Below, in pieces: positions 8,068 to 15,942 of a DNA stretch of 29,813 nucleotides. Origin of the DNA: Deltaproteobacteria bacterium (GTDB lineage: Bacteria > Desulfobacterota > Desulfobacteria > Desulfobacterales > JAUVVS01); assembly GCA_030604545.1 (NCBI GenBank), contig JAUVVS010000001.1:1-29813 (forward strand). The letters run 5' to 3'. Position 1 is the stretch's first letter; every line of letters begins with the position of its first letter. The notes under the pieces were generated by a model. It saw only the letters and a program-made list of their open reading frames with translations, was not told the DNA's origin and did not search any database. A program made the translations under genes and the position numbers.

Positions 8068-9564
8068 ATGTCTATGGATACGAGTTGGAACACCAAGCGA
8101 ATTTATTTGGTCCTTTTTTCGATCCTGCTAATAGGGGGTTGTCTCAGGTTTTATCAATTGGGAGAGAAAAGTCTCTGGACAGATGAGCTGGTGGTAATAT
8201 CAAACGCTGTCAACCTTGTTGATATTAAATCTTTTCTTGCGCATACTCGTGGTGATGATTTGCCAAGGTTTTATTCCTTACTTTTTAAGTTCTGGATGTT
8301 TCTTGGTGATTCAGAGTTTACAATGCGTACACTTTCCGTCATATTTGGTTGTTTGTCCATTTTGGTAACATATGCCGTGTGCCGGCTTTTTTTTGATATT
8401 AAAACTTCTTTATCTGCGGCATTTTTAACAGCTATTTCCCCTTTCCTGTTGATCTACGATCGGGAAATCCGCATGTATTCTCTGTTCGCGCTTTTCTCCC
8501 TATTATCAACATATTTTTTCATCCGCTCTTTGAGAGAAGACAGAAAAGGTCTCTGGATTTTTTATACAGTTATAAATGTGCTGAACATTTATACACACTA
8601 TTATGCTTTTCTGGTTTTAGGAGTCCAGGGTTTGTTTGTCGTTCTTCGTTTTCGAGACTACAAAAAGATTCTTAAGCCCTGGATTGTGGCAAACGGGATC
8701 ATAGCTCTTGCCTTTACGATCCGACTTTCGGCCTTTATTCAGGACGTAGCATACCATGCCCCATGGGCGCTGCCGCGAGAGCGCTTCCCTTTTGTTTTCG
8801 GAAAGCATGTCGTCGAATTCTTTTATATCTTTTTTTCTCTTTCAGCAGGACAAACCATACTGCCCTGGAATCCTCTTGCCGTCCTGATTTGTCTTGCCGT
8901 GTTTGCGTGTTTTGCCGTCGCCGTCAAGAAGGGAATATCCTTTTCTCAGGACACACTGTATCTGGTTATGCTGGTTTTTATTCCCGTGGTAATCGGAATC
9001 GTATTCAGAATTTCCATGCCGCGGTACTTTATCTTTGCGGCGCCCGTTTTTTTTATGCTCATTGCCAGGGGGTTCTGGCTGCTTCCGAAGAAAGTGATGG
9101 TGATTACGGCTTTAATTATAGTAACAGGTTGGAGCTACGGGATTGCTAATTATTACCAGAATAAACAATTCCATATCATGGCTCATGTTGATCCCTGGAG
9201 AGAGGCGGCTCAATTCCTTAAAGAAAATGTGAAAAACAATGAGGAGATTGTGGGGATAGGGATTGGTGTTGTTCCCCTGCGCCATTATTATGGGAGTTCT
9301 GTCCCCGGATTTTCCGGCGAGGCACTGATAAAAAAAGTGCGGGAACTGGACGAAGCTGGAACTGGGAAGGTATGGCTGGTCTATACTTATCGTGAGGAAT
9401 ATGAGAATTGGCTGAAATCCCGTGATATTCTTAGTAAAAATTATAGCGTATTAAGCGAAAAAAGATGGGCACACGATCCTGATTTTGCATTGAAAAAGAA
9501 ATTTTTTAAGAGAACTTTCGCGCCCTATCGCATTGCAGCCGAACTCTATGAACGGAAAAAATAA
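8068..9564 (+). CDS. GT39-type (PMT/ArnT superfamily) GT-C glycosyltransferase
   Basis: A large inner-membrane protein of about 498 residues. After the first membrane segment comes SLWTDELV, whose Asp39-Glu40 pair is the catalytic DE motif of the first periplasmic loop in the ArnT/PMT superfamily. YDREIRMYS (about residue 130) and repeated membrane helices follow, and the last 120 residues form a soluble periplasmic domain, as in this class. Such enzymes transfer a single sugar from a polyprenyl-phosphate donor to a lipid, glycan or protein outside the cytoplasm. I prefer ATG 8068; a TTG at 8056 would add four residues and overlap the upstream gene. The GtrB-like gene directly downstream could make its donor. 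Confidence 0.82.
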   Translation: MSMDTSWNTKRIYLVLFSILLIGGCLRFYQLGEKSLWTDELVVISNAVNLVDIKSFLAHTRGDDLPRFYSLLFKFWMFLGDSEFTMRTLSVIFGCLSILVTYAVCRLFFDIKTSLSAAFLTAISPFLLIYDREIRMYSLFALFSLLSTYFFIRSLREDRKGLWIFYTVINVLNIYTHYYAFLVLGVQGLFVVLRFRDYKKILKPWIVANGIIALAFTIRLSAFIQDVAYHAPWALPRERFPFVFGKHVVEFFYIFFSLSAGQTILPWNPLAVLICLAVFACFAVAVKKGISFSQDTLYLVMLVFIPVVIGIVFRISMPRYFIFAAPVFFMLIARGFWLLPKKVMVITALIIVTGWSYGIANYYQNKQFHIMAHVDPWREAAQFLKENVKNNEEIVGIGIGVVPLRHYYGSSVPGFSGEALIKKVRELDEAGTGKVWLVYTYREEYENWLKSRDILSKNYSVLSEKRWAHDPDFALKKKFFKRTFAPYRIAAELYERKK

Positions 9565-9583
9565 ATTTAATAAGGAATGATTA

Positions 9584-10534
9584 ATGATGGGTAACATTTC
9601 CATAGTAGTGCCTTGCTATAATGAAAGGAACAACATACTGACAACGTATAAAGCGTTGAATGATGTGATGAAGTCTATTGGACTCAAGTTTGAGATCTTG
9701 TTTGTTGATAATGGTGGAACCGATGGGCAATTGGAAATAATGAAACAACTATATGAAAAATATCCTGGTACTTTAAAAGTTGTCTCACTATCTCGAAATT
9801 TTGGATATCAGATGTCAATTTCGGCAGGGCTTGAATTTGCTACGGGAGATGCAGTTGTAATCATTGATGCGGATCTCCAGGATCCTCCAGAATTAATCAA
9901 GGAATTTGTTGAAAAATGGAAAGAGGGATTTGACGTAGTTTATGGTGTCAGAGTTAAAAGGCAAGGCTCTTTTATTTTAAGATTTTTCTATAGAATGTTT
10001 TATTGGGTTTTTAATAAAACTGCGGACATTCCAATACCTTTAAACTCCGGCGAATTTGCATTAATGAACAGAAGAGTGGTTGATGAAATTAAAGCCATGC
10101 CGGAAAAAGTTCGTTTTATAAGGGGTCTGAGAGCATGGGCTGGATTCAGGCAGATTGGGATACCCTATAAAAGACTGCGCAGAGCTGAAGGAAAATCCCA
10201 ATTTAGTATTTTTGATAATTTTGTTTTAGCTCTCGATGGAATATTATCATTTTCAACGAGGATTCTCACATTTATGTCTGTTATTGGGTTTTTAATTACC
10301 CTGTTTTCTATAATTTTGCTTGTGTATATAGTATTGGGGAAGTTTTTTTCTGACATATTTGTGCCAGGTTATGCAGCTACTATGGTTACAATTTCTTTTT
10401 TCAGTGGCGTTATTATCGCAATGTTAGGTCTCATAGGGGCAAGTGTCGAACGTATATTTTTAGAGGTTAAGAATAGACCCAAATTTATAGTAAGGGAAAC
10501 CTGGGGGACGGATATACACAAGGAGCATGAATAA
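9584..10534 (+). CDS. Polyprenyl-phosphate glycosyltransferase, GT2 (GtrB/DPM1-like), copy 1
   Basis: A 316-residue protein with a cytoplasmic GT2 domain followed by two C-terminal membrane helices, the layout of GtrB and ArnC. The N-terminus ISIVVPCYNE is the nucleotide-binding strand and loop. A DAD motif at 95-97 lies within DADLQDPP and would bind the metal and donor. GRNFGY-like (SRNFGYQ, about 70) and RAEGKSQF (about 205) match the family's acceptor-site segments. The enzyme should move a sugar from a nucleotide donor to a polyprenyl phosphate. VDNGGTDG replaces the more common VDDGSTDG. Placement between a GT39 gene and a reductase/epimerase pair suggests a modified deoxy sugar as donor. 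AAGGAA ribosome site before the tandem ATGs at 9584/9587. Confidence 0.87.
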   Translation: MMGNISIVVPCYNERNNILTTYKALNDVMKSIGLKFEILFVDNGGTDGQLEIMKQLYEKYPGTLKVVSLSRNFGYQMSISAGLEFATGDAVVIIDADLQDPPELIKEFVEKWKEGFDVVYGVRVKRQGSFILRFFYRMFYWVFNKTADIPIPLNSGEFALMNRRVVDEIKAMPEKVRFIRGLRAWAGFRQIGIPYKRLRRAEGKSQFSIFDNFVLALDGILSFSTRILTFMSVIGFLITLFSIILLVYIVLGKFFSDIFVPGYAATMVTISFFSGVIIAMLGLIGASVERIFLEVKNRPKFIVRETWGTDIHKEHE

Positions 10535-10561
10535 AAAAGTTAAACATGGGCGGAGCTTTTA

Positions 10562-11119
10562 ATGGAATTTAAAAAAACAAAGTTAGAGGGTGTTTATATA
10601 ATAGAACCGAGTATCTTTGAAGATGACAGAGGTATTTTTATAAAAGCATATAATGACTCCATATTCGAAAATGCTGGCATAGAATTGGAGTTCAAGGAAA
10701 GCTTCTATTCCATCTCTAAAAGAAACGTGATTCGAGGGATGCACTTTCAGTTGCCGCCACATGATTATGCAAAGCTTGTTTATGTTACTGAGGGGGTTAT
10801 TGTTGATGTTGTTTTGGATATAAGAAAAAATTCTCCAACTTATGCAGAGTATATTTCTGTCCAGCTATCAAGCAGGAATGCGAGACAGATTTATATGCCA
10901 CAGGGATTTGCCCATGGGTTTGCTGTAATAAGCAATAGCGCGACTGTTACATATCTCCAGACAGCCATCCATTCACCTGAATATGATACCGGAATAAGAT
11001 GGGATTCGTTTGGGATGGACTGGAATCTAAAGAACCCCATTATATCCGAAAGAGACAGGAATTTCCCAAAGTTAGAAGAATTCGATTCCCCTTTTTTATA
11101 TAATAAAGGTCAAAAATGA
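10562..11119 (+). CDS. RmlC-like 4-keto-sugar nucleotide epimerase (cupin)
   Basis: A 185-residue cupin of the dTDP-4-dehydrorhamnose 3,5-epimerase family and of normal length. DDRGIF, RGMHFQ with the catalytic His61, KLVYV, DIRKNSPTY and PQGFAHGF are all present. The later region differs from true RmlC: the usual LYK...YY reads TYLQTAIHSP, so a Tyr is kept but a following Lys and Tyr are changed, and the WND segment reads WDS. This points to a specialised epimerase, possibly a single-centre 5-epimerase such as AscE of the CDP-ascarylose pathway. It is coupled by a 4-base ATGA overlap to a sugar reductase, as epimerase/reductase pairs often are. No RmlA or RmlB is in the window, which argues against a dTDP-rhamnose role. 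Confidence 0.8.
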   Translation: MEFKKTKLEGVYIIEPSIFEDDRGIFIKAYNDSIFENAGIELEFKESFYSISKRNVIRGMHFQLPPHDYAKLVYVTEGVIVDVVLDIRKNSPTYAEYISVQLSSRNARQIYMPQGFAHGFAVISNSATVTYLQTAIHSPEYDTGIRWDSFGMDWNLKNPIISERDRNFPKLEEFDSPFLYNKGQK

Positions 11120-12018
11120 AGATCCTTGTTACAGGCATTACAGGGTTTATTGGAAATCGTTTGGCCAGAGAGCTCCTGAAATACGAACATGAGATTTATG
11201 CTATCTTAAGAAACCCTGCTCTCAAAAATAAATATGAAAAAAAGAACATTAAATGTTTTGTGGATAACAATTCAATGGCAGATTTCATGAAATTTTTTGA
11301 AAGAGAAAAATTTGACGGTGTAGTTCATTGTGCCTCTTGTTTTTTAGTTGAACATAAGCCGGAAGAAATTAACGATTTAATTACCTCCAACGTTTTGTTT
11401 TCCACAAAACTGCTGGAATCATCTGTAAAAACCAATGTGGACTGGTTTATTAATACAGGAACATTCTGGCAACATTATGAAAACAAAGTTTATTCACCCG
11501 TCGATCTTTATGCGGCTACCAAGCAGGCATTTGAATCTATTGCAATGTATTACATGGAGATTTCCGAGATAACATTTGTCACTTTAAAGCTTAATGATAC
11601 GTATGGCCCAAACGACACAAGGCCTAAAATATTTAACTTGTTGAAAAAAATTGCTGAAACGGGTGCAACTTTAGGAATGTCTCAGGGGGAACAATATATA
11701 GATACAGTTTATATAGACGATGTTGTTGGTGCTTACGTTAGAATGATAGAATTATTACAAGGGGATAACAAAAAAAGGTTTAAAGGCAAATCATTCGCGG
11801 TGTCATCAGGCAATCTTGTGAAACTCAAAGAGTTAGCCGATATTTTTGAAAAAGTAGCTAAAAGGAAGTTAAATATAATATGGGGTGAAAAGCCATATCG
11901 AAAAAGAGAAGTAATGACACCGTGGAACAAGGGAACAAGAATTCCAGGATGGAAACCAAAAGTATCAATTGAAGAAGGAATTTCTGAACTGTTACGCGAC
12001 ACGGAAAATGATATGTAA
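11116..12018 (+). CDS. NAD(P)-dependent sugar epimerase/reductase (SDR), likely 4-keto reductase
   Basis: A 300-residue extended SDR. GITGFIG at 7-13 is the nucleotide-binding loop, TGTFWQHY (about 114-121) supplies the Ser/Thr position, and Y132-x3-K136 (LYAATK) is the catalytic pair. It overlaps the RmlC-like gene by 4 bases. Among polysaccharide SDRs the TGTFWQHY...LYAATKQAFE combination resembles reductases that finish 3,6-dideoxy or other 4-keto sugars, such as the RfbJ/AscF type. I infer 4-keto reduction after 5-epimerisation; a 4-epimerase is the main alternative. The gene is markedly A+T-rich: one 60-base row inside it (11821-11880) has only about 25% G+C. Confidence 0.75.
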   Translation: MKILVTGITGFIGNRLARELLKYEHEIYAILRNPALKNKYEKKNIKCFVDNNSMADFMKFFEREKFDGVVHCASCFLVEHKPEEINDLITSNVLFSTKLLESSVKTNVDWFINTGTFWQHYENKVYSPVDLYAATKQAFESIAMYYMEISEITFVTLKLNDTYGPNDTRPKIFNLLKKIAETGATLGMSQGEQYIDTVYIDDVVGAYVRMIELLQGDNKKRFKGKSFAVSSGNLVKLKELADIFEKVAKRKLNIIWGEKPYRKREVMTPWNKGTRIPGWKPKVSIEEGISELLRDTENDM

Positions 12019-12051
12019 AATCCTCAATGGTTATTAGGTTAGGGAAGTAAT

Positions 12052-13383
12052 TTGTATACTAAAGAATTCAGAACAGAAATGGTTAAAGGTTGGAATAACT
12101 ACCCCGCGGTACAGGGGAAAGTTTTTCGCCCTGAGCGCATAGGCGATCTGGTTGCCCTGATTGGCAGTAACGAAAAGTCGATTTTGGCAAGAGGGGGTGG
12201 AACAAGTTACGGCGATTCATCGATTAACAATGGCGGGATTAATGTTGATACCAGACGATTGAATAAAATGCTTCATTTTGATTCAGAACAAGGAGTATTG
12301 TATTGTCAATGCGGGGTTACATTGCAGGATATAAGCAGAGTCTTCATTCCTCAGGGGTGGTTTTTACAGGTAACACCGGGCACTCAATTTGCGACAGTCG
12401 GAGGCTGCGTAGCCACCGATGCGCATGGAAAGAATTGGAAAGCAGGATCATTTTGCAGTTTTGTTAAAGGGCTAAGTCTGATGCTTCAGGATGGAAGTAT
12501 TGTTTGTTGTGATGATAAGAATAATCCGGACATATTTTACAGCACCTTTGGCGGCATGGGCATGACGGGAATTATTTTAGATGTTCGTATCCAATTAAGA
12601 AAGATCAGCTCTTCACTCATAGATGTGGAAACAATCCAGTGCAGAGACCTGAAGGAATGTTTTGCGGTCCAATCTGAATCGATGGAATCGCACGAATATA
12701 TGTTCTGCTGGCTCGACTCCCATAAGGAAGGTGTCAATATGGGTAGAGGTGTTCTGCAGCGTGCCAATCATTGTTCGAATGGCCCTCCGATCTATAAAGA
12801 AAAGAGAAAGATTCATGTGCCTTTTTATCTGCCCAATTTTACGGTCAACACGTATTCGGTGGAAGCGTTTAATGCGGCTTATCATGCAAGTGTAGGGAAG
12901 AAAAATAGAAAAAAGGCATACATGATGGATTTCTTCTATCCGCTGGATTGTATCGCCAACTGGTATAGAGTGTACGGTAAGAGAGGTTTTCTTGAGTATC
13001 AGATGGTTGTGCCATCTGACGGAGCCTATGAAACTGTTTTTGAGATTCTTAAAGTCGTTACAAAATCAAAACTTGGGTCGACCGTAGCGGCCGTTAAACC
13101 TTTGTTGAATGCGAGGGGCGTGATGTCCTTTCCCATGGATGGATTTACTTTTGCGGTTGATTTTATGCCCGATCAAAGACTATGGCACCTCTTAGACACA
13201 TTGGACGAAATAGTTATTGCAAACGGAGGGAAAGTCTACCTTGCAAAAGATGCTCGTGTCAGCTCAAAGAATTTCAGAAAGATGTACTCAGAAACGTTAG
13301 ACAGGTGGGAACCCGTAAGACAAAAATATAATCCTGAGAATAGATTTTCATCAATGATGTTTAACAGACTCTACAAAGGCTAA
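12052..13383 (+). CDS. dprE1: DprE1-like FAD oxidase (polyprenylphosphoryl-sugar 2-oxidase)
   Basis: A 443-residue VAO-type flavoprotein matching mycobacterial DprE1 along its length. The FAD loop is RGGGTSYGD (47-55), GGCVATDAHGKN places a His at 125, and YLAKDAR places Lys399 at the equivalent of the catalytic Lys. The closing segment (DRWEPVRQKYNPENRFSS) also matches. DprE1 oxidises the 2-OH of decaprenylphosphoryl ribose to a keto intermediate that DprE2 reduces, giving the arabinose donor. At the site of the Cys that reacts with benzothiazinones in mycobacteria this protein has Ala (TFAVDF). The start is TTG at 12052 with AGGGAA 5 bases upstream; an ATG at 12079 is the alternative. The adjacent SDR is its expected partner. 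Confidence 0.82.
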   Translation: MYTKEFRTEMVKGWNNYPAVQGKVFRPERIGDLVALIGSNEKSILARGGGTSYGDSSINNGGINVDTRRLNKMLHFDSEQGVLYCQCGVTLQDISRVFIPQGWFLQVTPGTQFATVGGCVATDAHGKNWKAGSFCSFVKGLSLMLQDGSIVCCDDKNNPDIFYSTFGGMGMTGIILDVRIQLRKISSSLIDVETIQCRDLKECFAVQSESMESHEYMFCWLDSHKEGVNMGRGVLQRANHCSNGPPIYKEKRKIHVPFYLPNFTVNTYSVEAFNAAYHASVGKKNRKKAYMMDFFYPLDCIANWYRVYGKRGFLEYQMVVPSDGAYETVFEILKVVTKSKLGSTVAAVKPLLNARGVMSFPMDGFTFAVDFMPDQRLWHLLDTLDEIVIANGGKVYLAKDARVSSKNFRKMYSETLDRWEPVRQKYNPENRFSSMMFNRLYKG

Positions 13384-13393
13384 CGGACCGAAG

Positions 13394-14134
13394 ATGAATG
13401 TTGTAATAATTGGCGCAAGCTCCGGGATTGGACGAGAGGTCGCGCATGTTTTTTCTCAAGAAGGCCATAATGTTATATGTAGCTCCCGCGATGAAAAGGA
13501 ACTGGAATGGTTAGTTAGTGACTTAAAAATAAGATATGATTGTAGTGCCTGTGGAGTTCCGGTAGACGTAACGAACAATTCATCAATAAAAACTTTTATT
13601 GAAAAGATTTATGAGAATTTTACAATTATCGATTGCGTTATTGTCACTACCGGCACCATGCCGGGAAATGAAATGCCTTATTATGACGAACATGGACTAA
13701 TTAACACCACAATGACTAATTATGTTGGTATAGCTTTGATTCTTAATGAAATGTCTCGCCGAATGGCTAATAATAATTCCGGAATCATAATATGCCTGAG
13801 TTCGGTTGCCGGCGACCGTGGTCGCCAGAGCAATTTCATATATGGAGCTTCCAAGTCTGCCTTAAACACATATCTGCAGGGACTGAGAATGAAATTATAC
13901 AAACATAATGTTCGTGTCATTACCGTACTGCCGGGATATGTAGACACTCCCATGTCATATGGCACAGTTAAACAACGATATGCTGTTTCGCCACGCTATG
14001 TTGCCAGAAAAATTTACAAATTGACCAAAAGCAACAGAAATATTGTCTATATACCTCCGATTTGGTGGTTAATCATGAGAATAATCAGGTTTATCCCGGA
14101 AGCAATATTTAAAAGACTCAGTTCGGTTTTCTAA
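13394..14134 (+). CDS. dprE2: DprE2-like short-chain reductase
   Basis: A 246-residue classical SDR. GASSGIG at 7-13 binds the cofactor and Ser136/Ser137, Tyr150 and Lys154 form the catalytic set. The segment SSVAGDRGRQSNFIYGASK is close to that of mycobacterial DprE2, as is the following RVITVLPGYVDT. DprE2 reduces the 2-keto polyprenylphosphoryl sugar with NADH, completing the ribose-to-arabinose epimerisation. It starts 10 bases after the DprE1-like gene, the same order as in mycobacteria. The hydrophobic C-terminus (WWLIMRIIRFIP) could associate with the membrane where the lipid substrate lies. A possible terminator follows. Confidence 0.82.
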   Translation: MNVVIIGASSGIGREVAHVFSQEGHNVICSSRDEKELEWLVSDLKIRYDCSACGVPVDVTNNSSIKTFIEKIYENFTIIDCVIVTTGTMPGNEMPYYDEHGLINTTMTNYVGIALILNEMSRRMANNNSGIIICLSSVAGDRGRQSNFIYGASKSALNTYLQGLRMKLYKHNVRVITVLPGYVDTPMSYGTVKQRYAVSPRYVARKIYKLTKSNRNIVYIPPIWWLIMRIIRFIPEAIFKRLSSVF

Positions 14135-14142
14135 ACCCAGGC

Positions 14143-14169
14143 AAGCGCATCATAAAGATTGTGCTTTTT
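14143..14169 (+). terminator. Possible intrinsic terminator after the DprE2-like gene
   Basis: AAGCGCA (14143-14149) can pair with TGTGCTT (14160-14166) with one G-U pair and a 10-base loop, and a run of five T (14165-14169) begins within the stem end. The stem is short, so it may be leaky. It lies in one of the longer gaps (83 bases), which fits a transcript boundary. Confidence 0.4.
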
Positions 14170-14232
14170 GCAATTTTCGCTGCGTAGCCATTATGCAAGA
14201 AACAAACTGATTTAAGGTTGAAGCAATTATTT

Positions 14233-15864
14233 ATGAAGAATGATGGGTTGAAAAAGATATTCTATTTGAGCCTTTTGATAGTGTTTTTGGTGGGGATCTT
14301 TCTCAGAATTCAATTTTCTCCTGATATCAACTATGAAACTGATTCATTTCCTGTTCTTCTTGCCGCGAAGAGTATTTCTGAGACGGGTCAATATACTATC
14401 CCACCGATCAGACTGACAGACTATAATGGCAATTATCAATCACATCCCGGATGGGCTGTTGGATACTCCCTATTATTATCGTGTCTCTTCTCAATCTTCG
14501 GCTATGGAGAGACTGCTGCCCGTTGGGCAACCATTTTGATTTGTTCGTCTGTAATCCTGGTCATAGGAATTTTAGGAAATCGACTCCAAGGGAAGGGTGT
14601 GGGCATCGTAGCGGCTCTTCTCGTGGCAGTTAACCCGTTACTTCTTTGTATCAACGGAAGAATTTTGACTGCAAATATGGGTTACTGCTTTTTAGTTATG
14701 AGCATATCTTTCCTTTTATTAGGGACAATACGCAAGCAGGAAGATGTAAAATTTGTAAGTTCGGAAGAGTTAATAAACTCAAGGAAACTTCTCTTCTTTT
14801 TCTCGCTCTCATTCCTGTTTTTTGGATTCATGGTAATGGCAAGGGATGACTTTGCCATGTTTGTTTTTGTCTTTTTTATTGTTTTCTGGGGAATATTAAG
14901 AAAACCTGCTGAGAAGATTTCAAAAAACCGATTACTTAACTACGTAAAGCTTTCGGGAATAGCTGCCTCCTTCTTTCTTGTTGGTTATCTTCCTAATATT
15001 TACTTCAATTATAAGACTTACGGGAAAATTCTGACTTCGTCTCATTATGAATATGGTGGACGCCTGAGCCTCGAATATTTCCTAAAAGGAAGCAGCGGAG
15101 CTCTTGGTCTGCCAGGTTGGGCTGTTATTATACTTACTATTGTCATTTTTGCTTTTCCTGTTGTGAGTATTTTTTTTGTTTGGAAAAAGTCAAAAGCCGG
15201 GGCCCTGACAGGATCATTAATTGCCGTTATGGCATTGCCAATAATATTTATAAATGGATCATACCCTGTTACTTCGAGTGGGGCTTCTCCACGGTATATC
15301 ATTCCATTAATTCCCTTCGCATCAATTTTAGCAGGCATACTGATAGTCAAAAAAGATATAGTTGCCAAATTTCTTAAATATAGTTTCATAGCCTGCTTGA
15401 TTCTATGGCACAGCGCCCTTATATATCCACCAACGGCGCTTTTTAAACACTTTCCGAAACTTGCTTATTTTACACAATATTCGCCCTGGTATAATAGACA
15501 CAACTTTATTAATTATCCTCACCCTATTCGCGCAACCTTGCAGTGGGTGAAAAACAACACTCCACCAGATGCCATTATTCTAAGCGACTATGATTCCTAT
15601 CACTACTTTTTTTATGCCAAGCGTGATGTTATGAATCGCGAATGTGTTGAGGACGTAAAAAAGCAGCTTAAGGATAGGCCGGTGTTTTTTGTTGAAGACC
15701 ATCAAATTGTACGCCATCCTGATTCATTAAAAAATTGGAAAAAAAAGCTGATGGAAAACTCGATAATTCTGACGGAAAAAGACAGCATACCATTATTTAG
15801 CCCTGTAAAAGGTGAGGTGCAACTGAAAATCTATGAGTTAATCAGGACTGTCGGACAAGTGTAA
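14233..15864 (+). CDS. Multi-pass GT-C glycosyltransferase (GT39/PMT-like), second copy
   Basis: A 543-residue polytopic membrane protein. After a first helix near residues 8-26 comes NYETDSFP, with Asp37 near the start of the first periplasmic loop where GT-C enzymes hold their catalytic acid. HPGWAVGYS (about 70) is the typical loop segment of the PMT_2 group. Further helices continue to about residue 400, and a soluble C-terminal domain of about 130 residues follows. It is expected to transfer a sugar from a polyprenyl-phosphate donor on the outer side of the membrane. It lies just after the DprE1/DprE2 pair and so could use their product. Start is uncertain: TTG 14218 would add five residues and neither has a well-spaced ribosome site. 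Confidence 0.75.
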   Translation: MKNDGLKKIFYLSLLIVFLVGIFLRIQFSPDINYETDSFPVLLAAKSISETGQYTIPPIRLTDYNGNYQSHPGWAVGYSLLLSCLFSIFGYGETAARWATILICSSVILVIGILGNRLQGKGVGIVAALLVAVNPLLLCINGRILTANMGYCFLVMSISFLLLGTIRKQEDVKFVSSEELINSRKLLFFFSLSFLFFGFMVMARDDFAMFVFVFFIVFWGILRKPAEKISKNRLLNYVKLSGIAASFFLVGYLPNIYFNYKTYGKILTSSHYEYGGRLSLEYFLKGSSGALGLPGWAVIILTIVIFAFPVVSIFFVWKKSKAGALTGSLIAVMALPIIFINGSYPVTSSGASPRYIIPLIPFASILAGILIVKKDIVAKFLKYSFIACLILWHSALIYPPTALFKHFPKLAYFTQYSPWYNRHNFINYPHPIRATLQWVKNNTPPDAIILSDYDSYHYFFYAKRDVMNRECVEDVKKQLKDRPVFFVEDHQIVRHPDSLKNWKKKLMENSIILTEKDSIPLFSPVKGEVQLKIYELIRTVGQV

Positions 15865-15890
15865 AATAAGATATTTATGAGAAGTATAGG

Positions 15891-15912
15891 TTCCCGTTTT
15901 CACGGGAATGAC
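15891..15912. repeat. REP-like palindrome
   Basis: TTCCCGT (15891-15897) and ACGGGAA (15902-15908) form a perfect 7-base stem with a 4-base loop, followed by TGAC. The pattern resembles the dispersed TTCCCG...CGGGAATGAC palindromes common between genes in many proteobacteria. There is no T-run, so it is unlikely to be a terminator. Confidence 0.5.
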
Positions 15913-15942
15913 ATAAAATGGAAATAATTCAAAGGTCATACT

